Part shown: positions 9,089 through 17,611 of the stretch, in pieces
Numbering within the stretch: position 1 is the stretch's first letter
Layout: each line of letters starts with the position of its first letter
Assembly (NCBI RefSeq): GCF_001435895.1
Contig: NZ_AZFZ01000012.1
Coordinates: 1 to 36,473, forward strand
Origin: Lentilactobacillus parafarraginis DSM 18390 = JCM 14109
GTDB taxonomy: Bacteria; Bacillota; Bacilli; Lactobacillales; Lactobacillaceae
DNA length: 36,473 bases
Direction of reading: 5' to 3'
Made by a program: the position numbers and the translations under genes
The notes under the pieces: model-generated
Database searches by the model: none
What the model was told of the DNA's origin: nothing
The model's input: the letters and a program-made list of their open reading frames with translations, nothing else

Positions 9089-9401
9089 GATTCTCTCCTC
9101 CATACCCTTTTTATGATACGAATTCATCATAGTTGATTAACGTAAAAACCGGGTAATAGTGCCGTAAATGTTGTGTATATTTCTGCTGGATCGGATTGGA
9201 CGCCATCAAAACACGTCAAATGAGTCAAAATATACATGACCAATCCACTTGAGATATCACTTTCACCATTAGTCTCACCATATTTTCTAGGGCTCACACC
9301 ACTTATTTTAACGACATCCCCAACGATTGGGGAACTGTGGCTTTTTCACTGCGAATTTTCATTTTGTAGGCAAATAGTTTAGCTCTCAAATACGACTATT
9401 A

Positions 9402-9407
9402 TATAAT
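9402..9407 (+). promoter_or_regulatory. -10 of the SDR gene promoter; notes on the 9089-9450 gap
   Basis: TATAAT, 44 bases before the SDR start codon, with only a weak -35 (TTTAGC near 9378). The rest of the gap holds no gene that I can see. It contains a short hairpin, TCCCC/GGGGA at 9317-9333, followed by CTTTTTC at 9351, which may be a weak terminator, and the untranslated leader of the phosphatase gene. Confidence 0.5.
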
Positions 9408-9450
9408 AACTTCGTAAACCGTAACCCACTACCCATTAGGAGGAACTATC

Positions 9451-10185
9451 ATGGATAGGTTAAAGGACAAAGTCGCCATTATTACCGGCGCATCCCAAGG
9501 CATGGGTGCCAGCCACGCAAAATTGTTTGTTTCGGAAGGTGCCAAAGTGGCCATCACCGATATTAACGAAGAAAAGGGAAATCAAGTCGCTGCAGAATTA
9601 GGAAACGGGACAATCTTTATCAAGCAGGACGTTTCCAGTGAAAGCGATTGGCAAAACGTGGTTCACACAACGGTCGATCACTTTGGCAAGCTGGATATCC
9701 TGGTAAATAATGCCGGTATCAGTATCAATAAATCTCTGGACGACATGAGTGTTGATGACTACCTCAAAATTTTCAAAATCAACCAGTTATCCGTTTTCCT
9801 GGGAACCAAGTATGCCGCCCCAGCCCTTCGCAAGAACGGTTCCGGCAGTATCGTTAACATCTCTTCAATGAACGGACTGGTTGGCGGGGCAGTTGGCTAC
9901 ACCGACACTAAATTTGCGGTTCGAGGATTGACGAAGGCCGTTGCCTTACAGCTGGCCAAGGACAACATCCGCGTTAACTCAGTTCATCCCGGGGTAATTG
10001 CAACGCCGATGATCCTTCAGGGCGACAGCAAGGCCGTTATCGAAGAATTTGCGAAGAACATTCCTCTTCAGCGGGTTGCCGAACCAAGCGAAGTTTCCAA
10101 AACCGTTTTATTCCTGGCGTCGGATGATTCAAGTTACTCAACCGGTTCAGAATTCATTATCGATGGCGGGTTAACCGCTCAATAA
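9451..10185 (+). CDS. Short-chain dehydrogenase/reductase, NAD-type
   Basis: A 244-residue classical SDR. The cofactor motif is TGASQGMG (residues 13-20), beta-strand 2 ends in VAITDIN, where the Asp predicts NAD(H) rather than NADP(H), the NNAG motif is VNNAGIS, and the catalytic residues are Ser in VNISSMNG and Tyr/Lys in YTDTK. The C-terminus (SEFIIDGGLTAQ) is typical. Close family members are hydroxysteroid dehydrogenase-like or secondary alcohol dehydrogenases and 3-oxoacyl reductases of lactobacilli; the substrate cannot be told. AGGAGGA precedes the ATG. The gene stands alone between a promoter and a terminator. Confidence 0.9.
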   Translation: MDRLKDKVAIITGASQGMGASHAKLFVSEGAKVAITDINEEKGNQVAAELGNGTIFIKQDVSSESDWQNVVHTTVDHFGKLDILVNNAGISINKSLDDMSVDDYLKIFKINQLSVFLGTKYAAPALRKNGSGSIVNISSMNGLVGGAVGYTDTKFAVRGLTKAVALQLAKDNIRVNSVHPGVIATPMILQGDSKAVIEEFAKNIPLQRVAEPSEVSKTVLFLASDDSSYSTGSEFIIDGGLTAQ

Positions 10186-10211
10186 CAATTCCGCAATCAA
10201 ATATATTATGA

Positions 10212-10274
10212 CGATATTCAAACGGGCTACCACGCATCTTCAAAAGAAATGCGTAGTAGCCCGCTTTAATATCG
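10212..10274. terminator. Bidirectional terminator after the SDR gene
   Basis: Nested dyads CGATATT/AATATCG, CGGGCTAC/GTAGCCCG and ACGCAT/ATGCGT form one long hairpin between convergent genes (SDR rightward, GPH transporter leftward). The T-run is short, so efficiency is uncertain. Confidence 0.75.
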
Positions 10275-10301
10275 TGAATTTAATTTAACGCGTCCGCCAC
10301 C

Positions 10302-11681
10302 CTACTCGGCGGCTTCACGCTTATCGGCTCGCTCTAATAAGTCACTCTTAATCTGATTTTCCATTCGCTCATATTTAAAGTAGAACACCATAATGGCAGC
10401 AACAACCGCATAGATGATCACTGGCAGCCAAATGAACGAAAAGCTGATTGCACTTGATGCTTGGGCGGTTTGGGTGCGGTGAGCCACAAAGCCGGCCGCG
10501 GCTAAAATCTTAGACGGAATAAAGCTCCCAAATCCTGATCCGAGCTGGATACAGAAGGCACTCCCGACAGCTGTCAGGAACCCTGGTGCCCGATAGCCGC
10601 TCTTCCACTCACCATAATCAACGGTGTCGGCCAGCATGGCAAATGGCATTGACATCGCAAACGACGACCCAATCACGCCGATTGACCAGGCAATAATCAC
10701 TAAAACAAAGTTTCCGCTCACAACTGCCATCAGCGCTTGACCGGCGGCTCCAATTGCCAAACCAATCAGCATGGTTGCGGTTTTATTAGTAATTTTGACA
10801 ACGAAGGGAATCGAAATGCTGGAGATAATTCCCAAGACTTGCAGGCCATTAAAGACCGATGCCAGCTGGGCATTTCCTAAATTATACTTCGCGTAGTACG
10901 TCGAAAAGCTGTTGCGATCGGCCTGGGCGATCCAGAAAATGGCAAACGCGCTCACCAGCAAATACCAAGGGACGTTGCCAACCGTTGCTTTCAAGCTGTT
11001 CTTGAAGGAGACGGATTTTGTGCTAACGGGGACCCGTTCCCGGACGTTCTTAAACGCCAACAGCAGCAGGGCCGCCGCCACAATTCCGAACAATGAAATC
11101 GTCAGTGTAAAGCCGCGCTTGTTATTGCCATTTCCCAACAGGGCGACCAACGGCAACGTAAAGGTACTCGTCAAAAATGACCCAATCAAGCTGCCGACCA
11201 TCCGGTAAGAATTCGCGCCGATCCGCTCACCGGCGTCCAACGTCAGATTGGGCAAAATGGCGGTAATGGTCGTTTGAATTCCGGTATAAATCACCCCGGC
11301 AGCCAGAATGTAAGTAAAGCCCGCGTACAAGAGTTTAGCCGTGCCATGAAGATTCGGGGCTGAAAATGCGAGCAGGGTCCCAATCGCAAACGGAATCGAT
11401 AACCATAGAAAGTACGGGCGACTTTGCCCCCACCTGGTATGGGTGTGATCGACAATCGATCCCCAAAAGATTGCGCTGACAGCATCAACAATGCTGGCCA
11501 GTAAAATAATCATGCCGGCGCCGGACACCGGAATATTGAATACGTCCGTGTAAAAATAGAGAATGTAGCTGGACATGCTGACATATAGGAGATTGCCGGC
11601 CATATCCGTGAAGGCGTAACTAACCTTCTCAAGAACCGGCAGCTTGGCAGCCGCCGGATTTGCTTGCTCGTTTAATTCCAT
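10302..11681 (-). CDS. GPH-family sugar:cation symporter (MFS fold)
   Basis: A 459-residue transporter with twelve predicted helices, of the glycoside-pentoside-hexuronide family (MelB, XylP, LacS types). The N-terminal signature is visible: EKVSYAFTDMAGNLLY, FYTDVFNI, then IVDAVSAIFWGSIVDHTHTRWGQSRPYFLW, read in two pieces, with the conserved Asp and the WGxxRPY element. There is no EIIA-like domain at the C-terminus, unlike LacS. The start at 11681 is preferred over the ATG six codons upstream, because the GGAGG ribosome site lies between the two. No glycosidase lies next to it, so the sugar is unknown. It has a strong promoter of its own with a dyad next to it, and an AraC-type regulator gene upstream on the same strand. 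Confidence 0.9.
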   Translation of the reverse strand: MELNEQANPAAAKLPVLEKVSYAFTDMAGNLLYVSMSSYILYFYTDVFNIPVSGAGMIILLASIVDAVSAIFWGSIVDHTHTRWGQSRPYFLWLSIPFAIGTLLAFSAPNLHGTAKLLYAGFTYILAAGVIYTGIQTTITAILPNLTLDAGERIGANSYRMVGSLIGSFLTSTFTLPLVALLGNGNNKRGFTLTISLFGIVAAALLLLAFKNVRERVPVSTKSVSFKNSLKATVGNVPWYLLVSAFAIFWIAQADRNSFSTYYAKYNLGNAQLASVFNGLQVLGIISSISIPFVVKITNKTATMLIGLAIGAAGQALMAVVSGNFVLVIIAWSIGVIGSSFAMSMPFAMLADTVDYGEWKSGYRAPGFLTAVGSAFCIQLGSGFGSFIPSKILAAAGFVAHRTQTAQASSAISFSFIWLPVIIYAVVAAIMVFYFKYERMENQIKSDLLERADKREAAE

Positions 11682-11697
11682 CAAATAGCCTCCATAC

Positions 11698-11765
11698 ATG
11701 AATCAATTTGTAAATCCGATTCATAAAAATATGATTATTATAAGTCAGTAAGGCGCTGGTTTCAA
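11698..11765 (-). promoter_or_regulatory. Promoter and dyad operator of the GPH transporter gene
   Basis: On the minus strand TTGAAA (11760-11765) and TATAAT (11737-11742) are 17 bases apart, a near-consensus housekeeping promoter. Between the -10 and the gene is the inverted repeat ATGAATC ... GATTCAT (about 11698-11726), placed to block elongation or initiation if bound. Which regulator binds is not known; the neighbouring AraC protein is the nearest candidate. Confidence 0.7.
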
Positions 11766-11885
11766 CCGAATTATTAATTTTTCATTGACCTATAACGGTT
11801 GATTTAACGGTAAAGGAGTTTACTTTTTTATAAAATATCATAGTAGTTTTCAATAACCCGATCTCAACATTAAATTGGGCCAATC

Positions 11886-11922
11886 AAAAACTGACCAAAC
11901 AGGGCGGTCATTGTTTGGTCAG
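11886..11922 (-). terminator. Terminator of the AraC-type regulator gene
   Basis: A perfect 11-bp stem, CTGACCAAACA with TGTTTGGTCAG, is followed on the minus strand by TTTTT. It separates the regulator gene from the GPH promoter. Confidence 0.85.
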
Positions 11923-11978
11923 TTGATCCGATTCGTATTCATTTGTAAGTTGGAAATTTAGCTATCAAGCGGATCATT

Positions 11979-12878
11979 TCAATCAGCGATCGACTTGATT
12001 TGGTCGGTGGTCACCCGATCACGAAAATCCTTTGGTGTCTGGCCCGTCCAGCCTTTGAACTGGCGATTGAAATTCTTGGGACTGCTGTATCCTAAAGCGC
12101 CGCTAATTTGAGCAAGCGAATAGGTTGGCACTTTCAATAATTCCGAGGCGGCCTGCTGTTTTAATTCCGATACATAACGTCGTGGCGTCATCCCGTATTC
12201 GGTTCGAAACAGCTTTTCAGCGGACCGGTTATTCACCGATGCCAACGACAAAATATCGTTAATTAGGGTTGTGTCCCCGCTGAACGGCCGATCGCCATGA
12301 ATGAAGTTTTTGACCCGATCAGCAATGTTCGCCTTCAGATAATGGGCAATGACCTTGGAAATTTCATGCTGGGCAAACTTACCGTTGCCGTGGACTTCAG
12401 TGATAACGTCATGGATTGCCAACATGATTCGGCTCACAATCACCTGAATGGACAGGGTTAACTCGAAGTCCTGATGATTTTCCCCGCTGATTTCAATCAG
12501 CCGCGTGAGATGCGGGGTGACCAACTGCGCCAAAACCGTCTCCCGGGGGTACACGTAAATTAAATTCTGGCTCAAAAACAGTTGAAGTTTCGGATCATCC
12601 ACCGCTAAGTCAAAGCTGAAGTACGTCACGTCTTCGTCGGGCTGCGCGTTAAAGACTAACTTTGGCGGTAAAGCCAACACGTCACCCTTTTCCAAAACAA
12701 AGTGACAGTTAGCGATGTCGACGTGGGCCTTCCCGCTTAGGAGGACCCCAATTCGAAAATGGGGATCCGACTTGAAAGTAAGCCGCTGATTATGCTTGAT
12801 CTGATGTTCACTGGCAGCTAAAAAGTCAAATCCGCAGTGAAGGTCCGGAAAATTAACGCGCCGTCTGCTTTTATTCAT
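11979..12878 (-). CDS. AraC family transcriptional regulator
   Basis: A 299-residue regulator with an N-terminal cupin-type sensing domain (IGVLLSGKAHVDIAN, then FVLEKGDVLALPP) and a C-terminal pair of helix-turn-helices from about residue 200, ending with the AraC signature (LAQISGALGYSSPKNFNRQF, then GQTPKDFR). The start at 12878 is chosen because GAGGTGG lies just upstream; the ATG 12 codons earlier has no such site. It lies between the citrate cluster and the GPH sugar transporter, reading toward the latter. By position it more likely controls the sugar transporter than citrate genes, which have a CitI-like regulator of their own. The effector would be a small molecule, often a sugar, held by the cupin. 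Confidence 0.88.
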   Translation of the reverse strand: MNKSRRRVNFPDLHCGFDFLAASEHQIKHNQRLTFKSDPHFRIGVLLSGKAHVDIANCHFVLEKGDVLALPPKLVFNAQPDEDVTYFSFDLAVDDPKLQLFLSQNLIYVYPRETVLAQLVTPHLTRLIEISGENHQDFELTLSIQVIVSRIMLAIHDVITEVHGNGKFAQHEISKVIAHYLKANIADRVKNFIHGDRPFSGDTTLINDILSLASVNNRSAEKLFRTEYGMTPRRYVSELKQQAASELLKVPTYSLAQISGALGYSSPKNFNRQFKGWTGQTPKDFRDRVTTDQIKSIAD

Positions 12879-12960
12879 GTTGGCCACCTCTTTTCTTCTT
12901 TCTAATCTATTCATGTTTGATTATATCATCGATCGTGACAAAATGAGCAAATCAAGTTAT

Positions 12961-12985
12961 AAAAAATGCCGTTAACCGGCATTTT
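12961..12985 (-). terminator. Terminator overlapping the end of citG
   Basis: The stem ATGCCG/CGGCAT, extended by AAA/TTT pairs, is followed on the minus strand by a run of six T. The TAA stop of citG sits in the loop, so the 5' arm of the hairpin is coding sequence. It ends the mae-cit operon. Confidence 0.85.
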
Positions 12986-13874
12986 GATCATTACGGATAA
13001 TCCCGTTTCGAAGGCCCAGAAAGATCGTTAAAATTAACAGATCAGCCGAACCGCCAAGACTCAAATTTTCCTGCTTGAATTTTCGATTCAGTTCCTTAAG
13101 AAACGCAAATCCATCAACGGTTTGACTGCCGCCTAACTCAAAATAGCGGGTCACCCACCGACGCACTCGCACCAAAATATCGGGATCGCCGGAACGTTTG
13201 ATCAAATTAGAGTCATCTGCATATAACAAAATATGCAATAGAGTATCTAATAACCGTTCATTTATAGTGCCCGTACTTTTTTCGAGGAATGGGTAGGCGT
13301 GGTTCATGACCACCGGAAAGCCGGCAGCTGCTTCGCCCCGGATTCCCAGAAAGCCGTACTTCACGTACTGGTACTCGCCAGCAGTCAGGTTGCGAACGTC
13401 GTGCAAGTCGCCGTTGGCCAAATCGTGATCGATCAATGCCGCCAGCATTTTTTGAATCACCCGCATAAGCCCGGCATTCCCCGTGGGAACCGCGGCGGGA
13501 TGGCGATCCTGAAAGGCCGCCGCCGTCAGCGTAATGCCCAGTGAAAAGATGGCTCCCTTGTGTGTATTCACGCCATGGGTGGCGGCAAACATATCCTTCT
13601 CCGCTTCAATCCCAGCTGGCCGAATCGTTTGAAAGAGATCTGGCAAGGCGGCCACCCCACCGGAGAACTGTTCGCCAGCGGCCACGCAGGCGTCAAAGTA
13701 GGTCCGCAGACTTACCGCCGAATCAATAAACATAAAGACATTCATGTCCGGATGGGGCCCGGCGTCCACCGGATCGACCAACCCGGGCTTGGGATTCACA
13801 GAAACTTCGTAGAGCATTGCCGCCAGCGCTGTCGAAACCAGTTGCCTTGCGTGGGTTGTTTCACTCGTTGTCAT
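12972..13874 (-). CDS. citG: Triphosphoribosyl-dephospho-CoA synthase
   Basis: A protein of about 300 residues that makes 2'-(5''-triphosphoribosyl)-3'-dephospho-CoA from dephospho-CoA and ATP, the precursor of the citrate lyase prosthetic group. Typical CitG blocks are visible: AAMLYEVSVNPKPGLVDP, then HPDMNVFMFIDSAVSL, and near the C-terminus NLSLGGSADLLILTIFL. I chose the ATG at 13874, which overlaps citX by 14 bases and has a GAGGCGGG site upstream; an earlier start at 13910 would only add a tail read through citX. The close overlap with citX fits the fact that the two proteins act in sequence and are fused in some bacteria. It is the last gene of the operon. Confidence 0.93.
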   Translation of the reverse strand: MTTSETTHARQLVSTALAAMLYEVSVNPKPGLVDPVDAGPHPDMNVFMFIDSAVSLRTYFDACVAAGEQFSGGVAALPDLFQTIRPAGIEAEKDMFAATHGVNTHKGAIFSLGITLTAAAFQDRHPAAVPTGNAGLMRVIQKMLAALIDHDLANGDLHDVRNLTAGEYQYVKYGFLGIRGEAAAGFPVVMNHAYPFLEKSTGTINERLLDTLLHILLYADDSNLIKRSGDPDILVRVRRWVTRYFELGGSQTVDGFAFLKELNRKFKQENLSLGGSADLLILTIFLGLRNGIIRNDQNAG

Positions 13875-14430
13875 TAACCGTTCCCGCCTCACCTTTGAAT
13901 TCTTGATCAAATACTTGTTGAATCACGGCCTGCAGTTCACTGACCGAATGCCGCCGGGAGCGAGCGCATTCCTTTGCCGGCCGCCCACAAATAAAGCACT
14001 TGCGAACCGGCAGTCCGAGCTTTGTCCGCGACAGCGCCGTCGCTTGCCCATGACCGAACACGTCGACATCGAACAGGCGACCAAACGCATCCTGATCTTC
14101 GAATGCTGCCGCTTGCCGTTTCACAGCTTCAAGAGGCCCGGCAACCGTCAAAAAGGCCTCATTGCCCGTCGGCTTATCCCACTGAGCCACCAACTTCACA
14201 TCGGCATCCCCCGCCTGAAGCGACTGAATCAGGCTTAATAAGCCATGATTGAACCCCCGATGGAGTTGATCGTTATTTTTAATTGGGCCGGGAATATTCA
14301 GCTTGACGGCCAAAATGCTGGCGTCAAGATAATCTGCCACGAGTTGCTTCTGAAAGGCCACCCGGGCGTCCTTACTTTCTAACACGGCGGTGATGTCCTG
14401 CGGCTCACCAGTTTCAAACAGTTTGGTCAT
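13861..14430 (-). CDS. citX: Apo-citrate lyase phosphoribosyl-dephospho-CoA transferase
   Basis: A 189-residue nucleotidyltransferase that moves the prosthetic group made by CitG onto the serine of the citrate lyase acyl carrier protein (CitD). The family motif is present as FGRLFDVDVFG, followed by LGLPVRKCFICGRPAKECAR, a Cys-rich segment seen in CitX proteins. The start at 14430 has GGGAGGG seven bases upstream; the ATG at 14481 is rejected for want of such a site. It overlaps citG by 14 bases. It is separated from citF by about 440 bases filled by a palindromic element, while all other cit genes abut or overlap, so that gap is probably a later insertion. Confidence 0.92.
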   Translation of the reverse strand: MTKLFETGEPQDITAVLESKDARVAFQKQLVADYLDASILAVKLNIPGPIKNNDQLHRGFNHGLLSLIQSLQAGDADVKLVAQWDKPTGNEAFLTVAGPLEAVKRQAAAFEDQDAFGRLFDVDVFGHGQATALSRTKLGLPVRKCFICGRPAKECARSRRHSVSELQAVIQQVFDQEFKGEAGTVNDNE

Positions 14431-14514
14431 CAAAATCCCTCCCTTAGTTAGTTTATGTATACAAAAGACCCTGCGTGCCAAGAATTCAGCAGTGGTCTTG
14501 TGAGTAAGAGTGTG

Positions 14515-14855
14515 ACGAGGCTCGGTAGGTGCGGTGGCTAAGGGTAAAATGACGGGAATCCCGGTTCTGGATTCTTGGCATTTTACCCTTAGACGTTAGC
14601 GCCTGAGCCGTTGCCCCTAAAGGGACTAGGCAATGCCTTCAGCATGGCCGTTGGAACGCGTTTCGGCTAGGTAATAATAGACCGACCACTCCAGTCTCTT
14701 CGTTTCCACTAGGTGACAACGAAGCAAACTAAGTGGCTCGTTCATTGCTACCCAGTTGAAACGTGCTCCAAAGGACTGATCCCGGCCGTGTAAGCCCAAA
14801 AACAAACATTCCAAGCCCGGGAATCTCTGTTTTTGGGCTTACACTCTGGGATCAA
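14515..14855. repeat. Non-coding element of three nested inverted repeats between citF and citX
   Basis: Three hairpins follow each other. Left: CTAAGGGTAAAATG (14538-14551) with CATTTTACCCTTAG (14579-14592), extended outward by GGCTC/GAGCC. Centre: arms of about 65 bases, imperfectly complementary (GGAACGCGTTTCGGCTAGGTA near 14650 against GGAGCACGTTTCAACTGGGTA on the other strand near 14765), meeting at CTTCGTT/AACGAAG near 14697-14723. Right: a perfect 17-bp stem, GTGTAAGCCCAAAAACA (14788-14804) with its complement (14828-14844), extended by GATCCC/GGGATC. Left and right hairpins resemble each other (both hold a GATTCCCGG- or GAATCCCGG-like core). The short reading frames inside look non-coding. 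It may be a MITE-like or REP-like mobile element or a structured RNA; I do not recognise a named family. It could reduce transcription into citXG. Confidence 0.75.
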
Positions 14856-14873
14856 AGCGTCCTTTTCCGCACT

Positions 14874-16412
14874 CTAATCCTTTACCTCATTAATCGCATC
14901 AATAATACTCCCATCGCGATACTCAACCAGGGCAACGGTCCGGTCGGTAAATTCCAGCGGCTTTGGCTTACCAACTTTCTTTTCGGCCATCTGCTGAAGT
15001 TCTTCGATCGTGTAAACCGGCACACCAGGTAAGTTTGCGAAGGCTTTTTGCAAGTCCTTGCGCTTTGGGTTAATTGCAATGCCGTATTCTGTTACCAATA
15101 CGTCCACTGAATCACCTGGGGTCACGTTCGTCGTAACCTTTGGCACAACCGTGGCAATTCGGCCCCGAACAAGTGGAGCGGAAATAATCGTTAATTTGGC
15201 AGTTGCGGCATCTTGGTGACCACCAACGGCGCCCCGGATCACGCCATCTGAACCGGTCATGACGTTGACGTTAAAGTCAGTATCAATTTCCAACGCGCTC
15301 AAAATCACAACGTCCAGCTGATCAACCATCGCGCCCTTATTGTCAGGATCGGCGTACCATGACGCATCGATTTCCTGCTGGTTCGGATTGGTGTGCATCG
15401 AATCAGCGGCGCCCTTGTCGAAGTCCTGAACGTCCATGACGCGGCGAACCAAGCCCTCTTCAAGCAAATCCGTGGTTGGCTTTGTAATGCCACCTAAGGC
15501 AAACGATGCCTTGATCTGGTTATCAATCATGGCTTGGCGCAAGTAGCGGGTAACGGCCAGTGCGGCGCCACCGGAACCAGTCTGGAACGAGAAACCGTCT
15601 TTAAAGTACGGTGAATGAACAATCACATCGTTAACCATCGACGCGATCTTCAATTCCTTAGGATCCTTGGTAAACCGGGTTGCCCCGGAGCCAATCTTGT
15701 CGGGATCCCCAACTTTGTCGACCTTGACAACGTAGTCAACCTGCGTCTGCTTGATGGAAGCCGGCGTGTTGGGGTATGGCATGATGTTGTCCGTCAGCAA
15801 AACCACGTTATCGGCATACTGGGCATCCATTAAGGCATAACCCAGTGAGCCAAAGACGGCGTCGCCCTGCATCCCGTTGGCATTTCCTAACTTATCGGCG
15901 TTGGGCACTCCCAAGAAGGCGACGTCAATCTTGATATCACCGTGTTCGATTGCCCGGGCCCGGTTGCCATGCGAACGGAAAATAACCGGATTCTTCAGGC
16001 CACCGTGAGAAACAAAGTCCCCTAAAGAACCGCGCATTCCGGAACTGGTAATGTTGGTGATGGTGCCCTTCTTAATGGCCTCAATCACGATATCATTCAT
16101 GACCCCGGTCAATGAAGAGGGTGCCAGCGTCAGGTTCTTGATCCCCTGATCAATAATCACGCGCATCACTTCGTTGAACACAAAGTCCCCGTTTCGGAAG
16201 TGGTGATGAAACGAAATCGTCATCCCGTCCTTAACGGTCTTCTTGACAACGTCCTCAATGGAATCCACCAACTTATCGTCACCGGTGGAGACATGAACCT
16301 TTGGGGCTACCCGCTGGACTTCCGGCTCCCCAATTTCGGTGCTCTTAAAGCCTTCGTAGTTTAACTGCTTCATTAAATCATCTGGTAATTCGCGACCAAC
16401 ACTATTTTTCAA
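14874..16412 (-). CDS. citF: Citrate lyase alpha subunit (citrate CoA-transferase)
   Basis: The alpha subunit (about 512 residues) exchanges the acetyl group on the lyase acyl carrier protein for citrate. Family blocks include [18 protein letters not shown] near the start, [16 protein letters not shown], and [19 protein letters not shown] near residue 400. The best start is a TTG at 16412, because GGAGGGG lies seven bases upstream and the length then matches homologues; ATG codons at 16433 and 16430 are possible but lie before that ribosome site and inside citE. It overlaps citE by 11 bases. It works in a complex with CitD and CitE in the cytoplasm. Confidence 0.94.
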   Translation of the reverse strand: MKNSVGRELPDDLMKQLNYEGFKSTEIGEPEVQRVAPKVHVSTGDDKLVDSIEDVVKKTVKDGMTISFHHHFRNGDFVFNEVMRVIIDQGIKNLTLAPSSLTGVMNDIVIEAIKKGTITNITSSGMRGSLGDFVSHGGLKNPVIFRSHGNRARAIEHGDIKIDVAFLGVPNADKLGNANGMQGDAVFGSLGYALMDAQYADNVVLLTDNIMPYPNTPASIKQTQVDYVVKVDKVGDPDKIGSGATRFTKDPKELKIASMVNDVIVHSPYFKDGFSFQTGSGGAALAVTRYLRQAMIDNQIKASFALGGITKPTTDLLEEGLVRRVMDVQDFDKGAADSMHTNPNQQEIDASWYADPDNKGAMVDQLDVVILSALEIDTDFNVNVMTGSDGVIRGAVGGHQDAATAKLTIISAPLVRGRIATVVPKVTTNVTPGDSVDVLVTEYGIAINPKRKDLQKAFANLPGVPVYTIEELQQMAEKKVGKPKPLEFTDRTVALVEYRDGSIIDAINEVKD

Positions 16413-17316
16413 TGTAGTTCCCCTCCTCATCAACTAAGTGAGACGCCTTGGCAAGCATCATAACCCGCTGAGCTCGGAGAACAACTGGCCGGTCAACCAT
16501 TTGACCGTTCATTGAAATCACTCCAGATCCCTTAATTCGGGCTTCCTCAATTGCATTAATCACATTCTTGGCATTTTCAACTTCTTTTTCGGTTGGTTCG
16601 TATACTTTATTGACCATCGCAATTTGCCGCGGGTTAACCAACGATTTACCGTCAAATCCAAGCTGGTGGATGTAACGGGTCTCACGGTAAAAGCCTTCGG
16701 TATCGTCCATGTTGGTGAAGACGGTATCAAATGCGGCGATCCCGGCAGCTCGGGCAGCATGGAGAACCATGTTGCGGGCAAACTGTAATTCGGCGCCATC
16801 AGGATAACGATGGGTCTTCATATCGGTGGTGTAATCTTCAGCAGACAGCGCAATCCCAATCATCCGATCAGATGCCGCAGCGATTGCCGGGGCATTCAAA
16901 ACGCCCTTGGCACTTTCAATGGCAGCCATCAAATGGGTGGATCCTTCTTTTCTGCCGAATTCCTTTTCGGCGGCCAGGACATCCTTCTCAAGGGTTTTGA
17001 CCATATCGGCCGTTTCGGTCTTCGGTAACCGAATCACGTCGATGCCGGCCTTCACCATTGCTTTGATGTCGTTATGGTAATAGGGTGTATCGTCACCATT
17101 GATCCGGACAACCAATTCAGCGTCGCCGTAGTCCTGTGTCTGCAAGGCTTCATAGACCAAATCTCGGGCAGCATCCTTCTCAGCCATCGACACGGCATCT
17201 TCGAGGTCAAACATAATGGAATCGGCACCATAAATGCCGGCATCCTTGACCATTGCGGGGTTGTTGCCGGGTACAAACATCATTGTCCGTCGTAATCGTT
17301 CACCATTTTCAGCCAT
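16402..17316 (-). CDS. citE: Citrate lyase beta subunit (citryl-ACP lyase)
   Basis: A 304-residue TIM-barrel lyase that splits citryl-ACP to acetyl-ACP and oxaloacetate. HpcH/HpaI-type motifs are [19 protein letters not shown] at the start, [17 protein letters not shown] with acidic metal ligands, and [17 protein letters not shown]. The length is normal. GGGAGGT precedes the ATG, which lies one base after the citD stop codon, so translation is coupled. All catalytic blocks appear intact. Confidence 0.95.
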   Translation of the reverse strand: MAENGERLRRTMMFVPGNNPAMVKDAGIYGADSIMFDLEDAVSMAEKDAARDLVYEALQTQDYGDAELVVRINGDDTPYYHNDIKAMVKAGIDVIRLPKTETADMVKTLEKDVLAAEKEFGRKEGSTHLMAAIESAKGVLNAPAIAAASDRMIGIALSAEDYTTDMKTHRYPDGAELQFARNMVLHAARAAGIAAFDTVFTNMDDTEGFYRETRYIHQLGFDGKSLVNPRQIAMVNKVYEPTEKEVENAKNVINAIEEARIKGSGVISMNGQMVDRPVVLRAQRVMMLAKASHLVDEEGNYIEK

Positions 17317-17317
17317 T

Positions 17318-17611
17318 TTACAGTACCTCCCATGCAGGTTGGTCGACCGTCTTCAACGCCCGTTGCGCAGCGGCGATCGTTCGGGCCTTAATCACGCAGT
17401 CCAAGGCACCCTTGTCGACGGCCTTCACCTTCACATTATCAATATCAAATTTTTTGAGAGTTTCGGTAATCACCGCGTTAATCTGATCACCAAACTGTTT
17501 TTTGACATCCGATTCAAGATCGATCTGGATTCCGGATTGACCCTTTGACAGCATGATTTGGATATCTGACGACTCCAAAGTCCCCGCAATTGCGGTCTGC
17601 TTAATTTCCAT
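17318..17611 (-). CDS. citD: Citrate lyase gamma subunit (acyl carrier protein)
   Basis: A 97-residue acyl carrier protein. The prosthetic-group serine is Ser14 in AGTLESSDIQI, as in other CitD proteins. The chosen ATG at 17611 overlaps the end of citC by 11 bases, and AAGGAATG upstream serves as its ribosome site. It carries the acetyl or citryl group between CitF and CitE and is loaded by CitX and acetylated by CitC, all encoded beside it. Confidence 0.94.
   Translation of the reverse strand: MEIKQTAIAGTLESSDIQIMLSKGQSGIQIDLESDVKKQFGDQINAVITETLKKFDIDNVKVKAVDKGALDCVIKARTIAAAQRALKTVDQPAWEVL

Noticed and set aside
14626-15032. Short frames in and beside the palindromic element
   Set aside because: They have no ribosome site or recognisable domain, and the DNA is explained by inverted repeats and by the end of citF.
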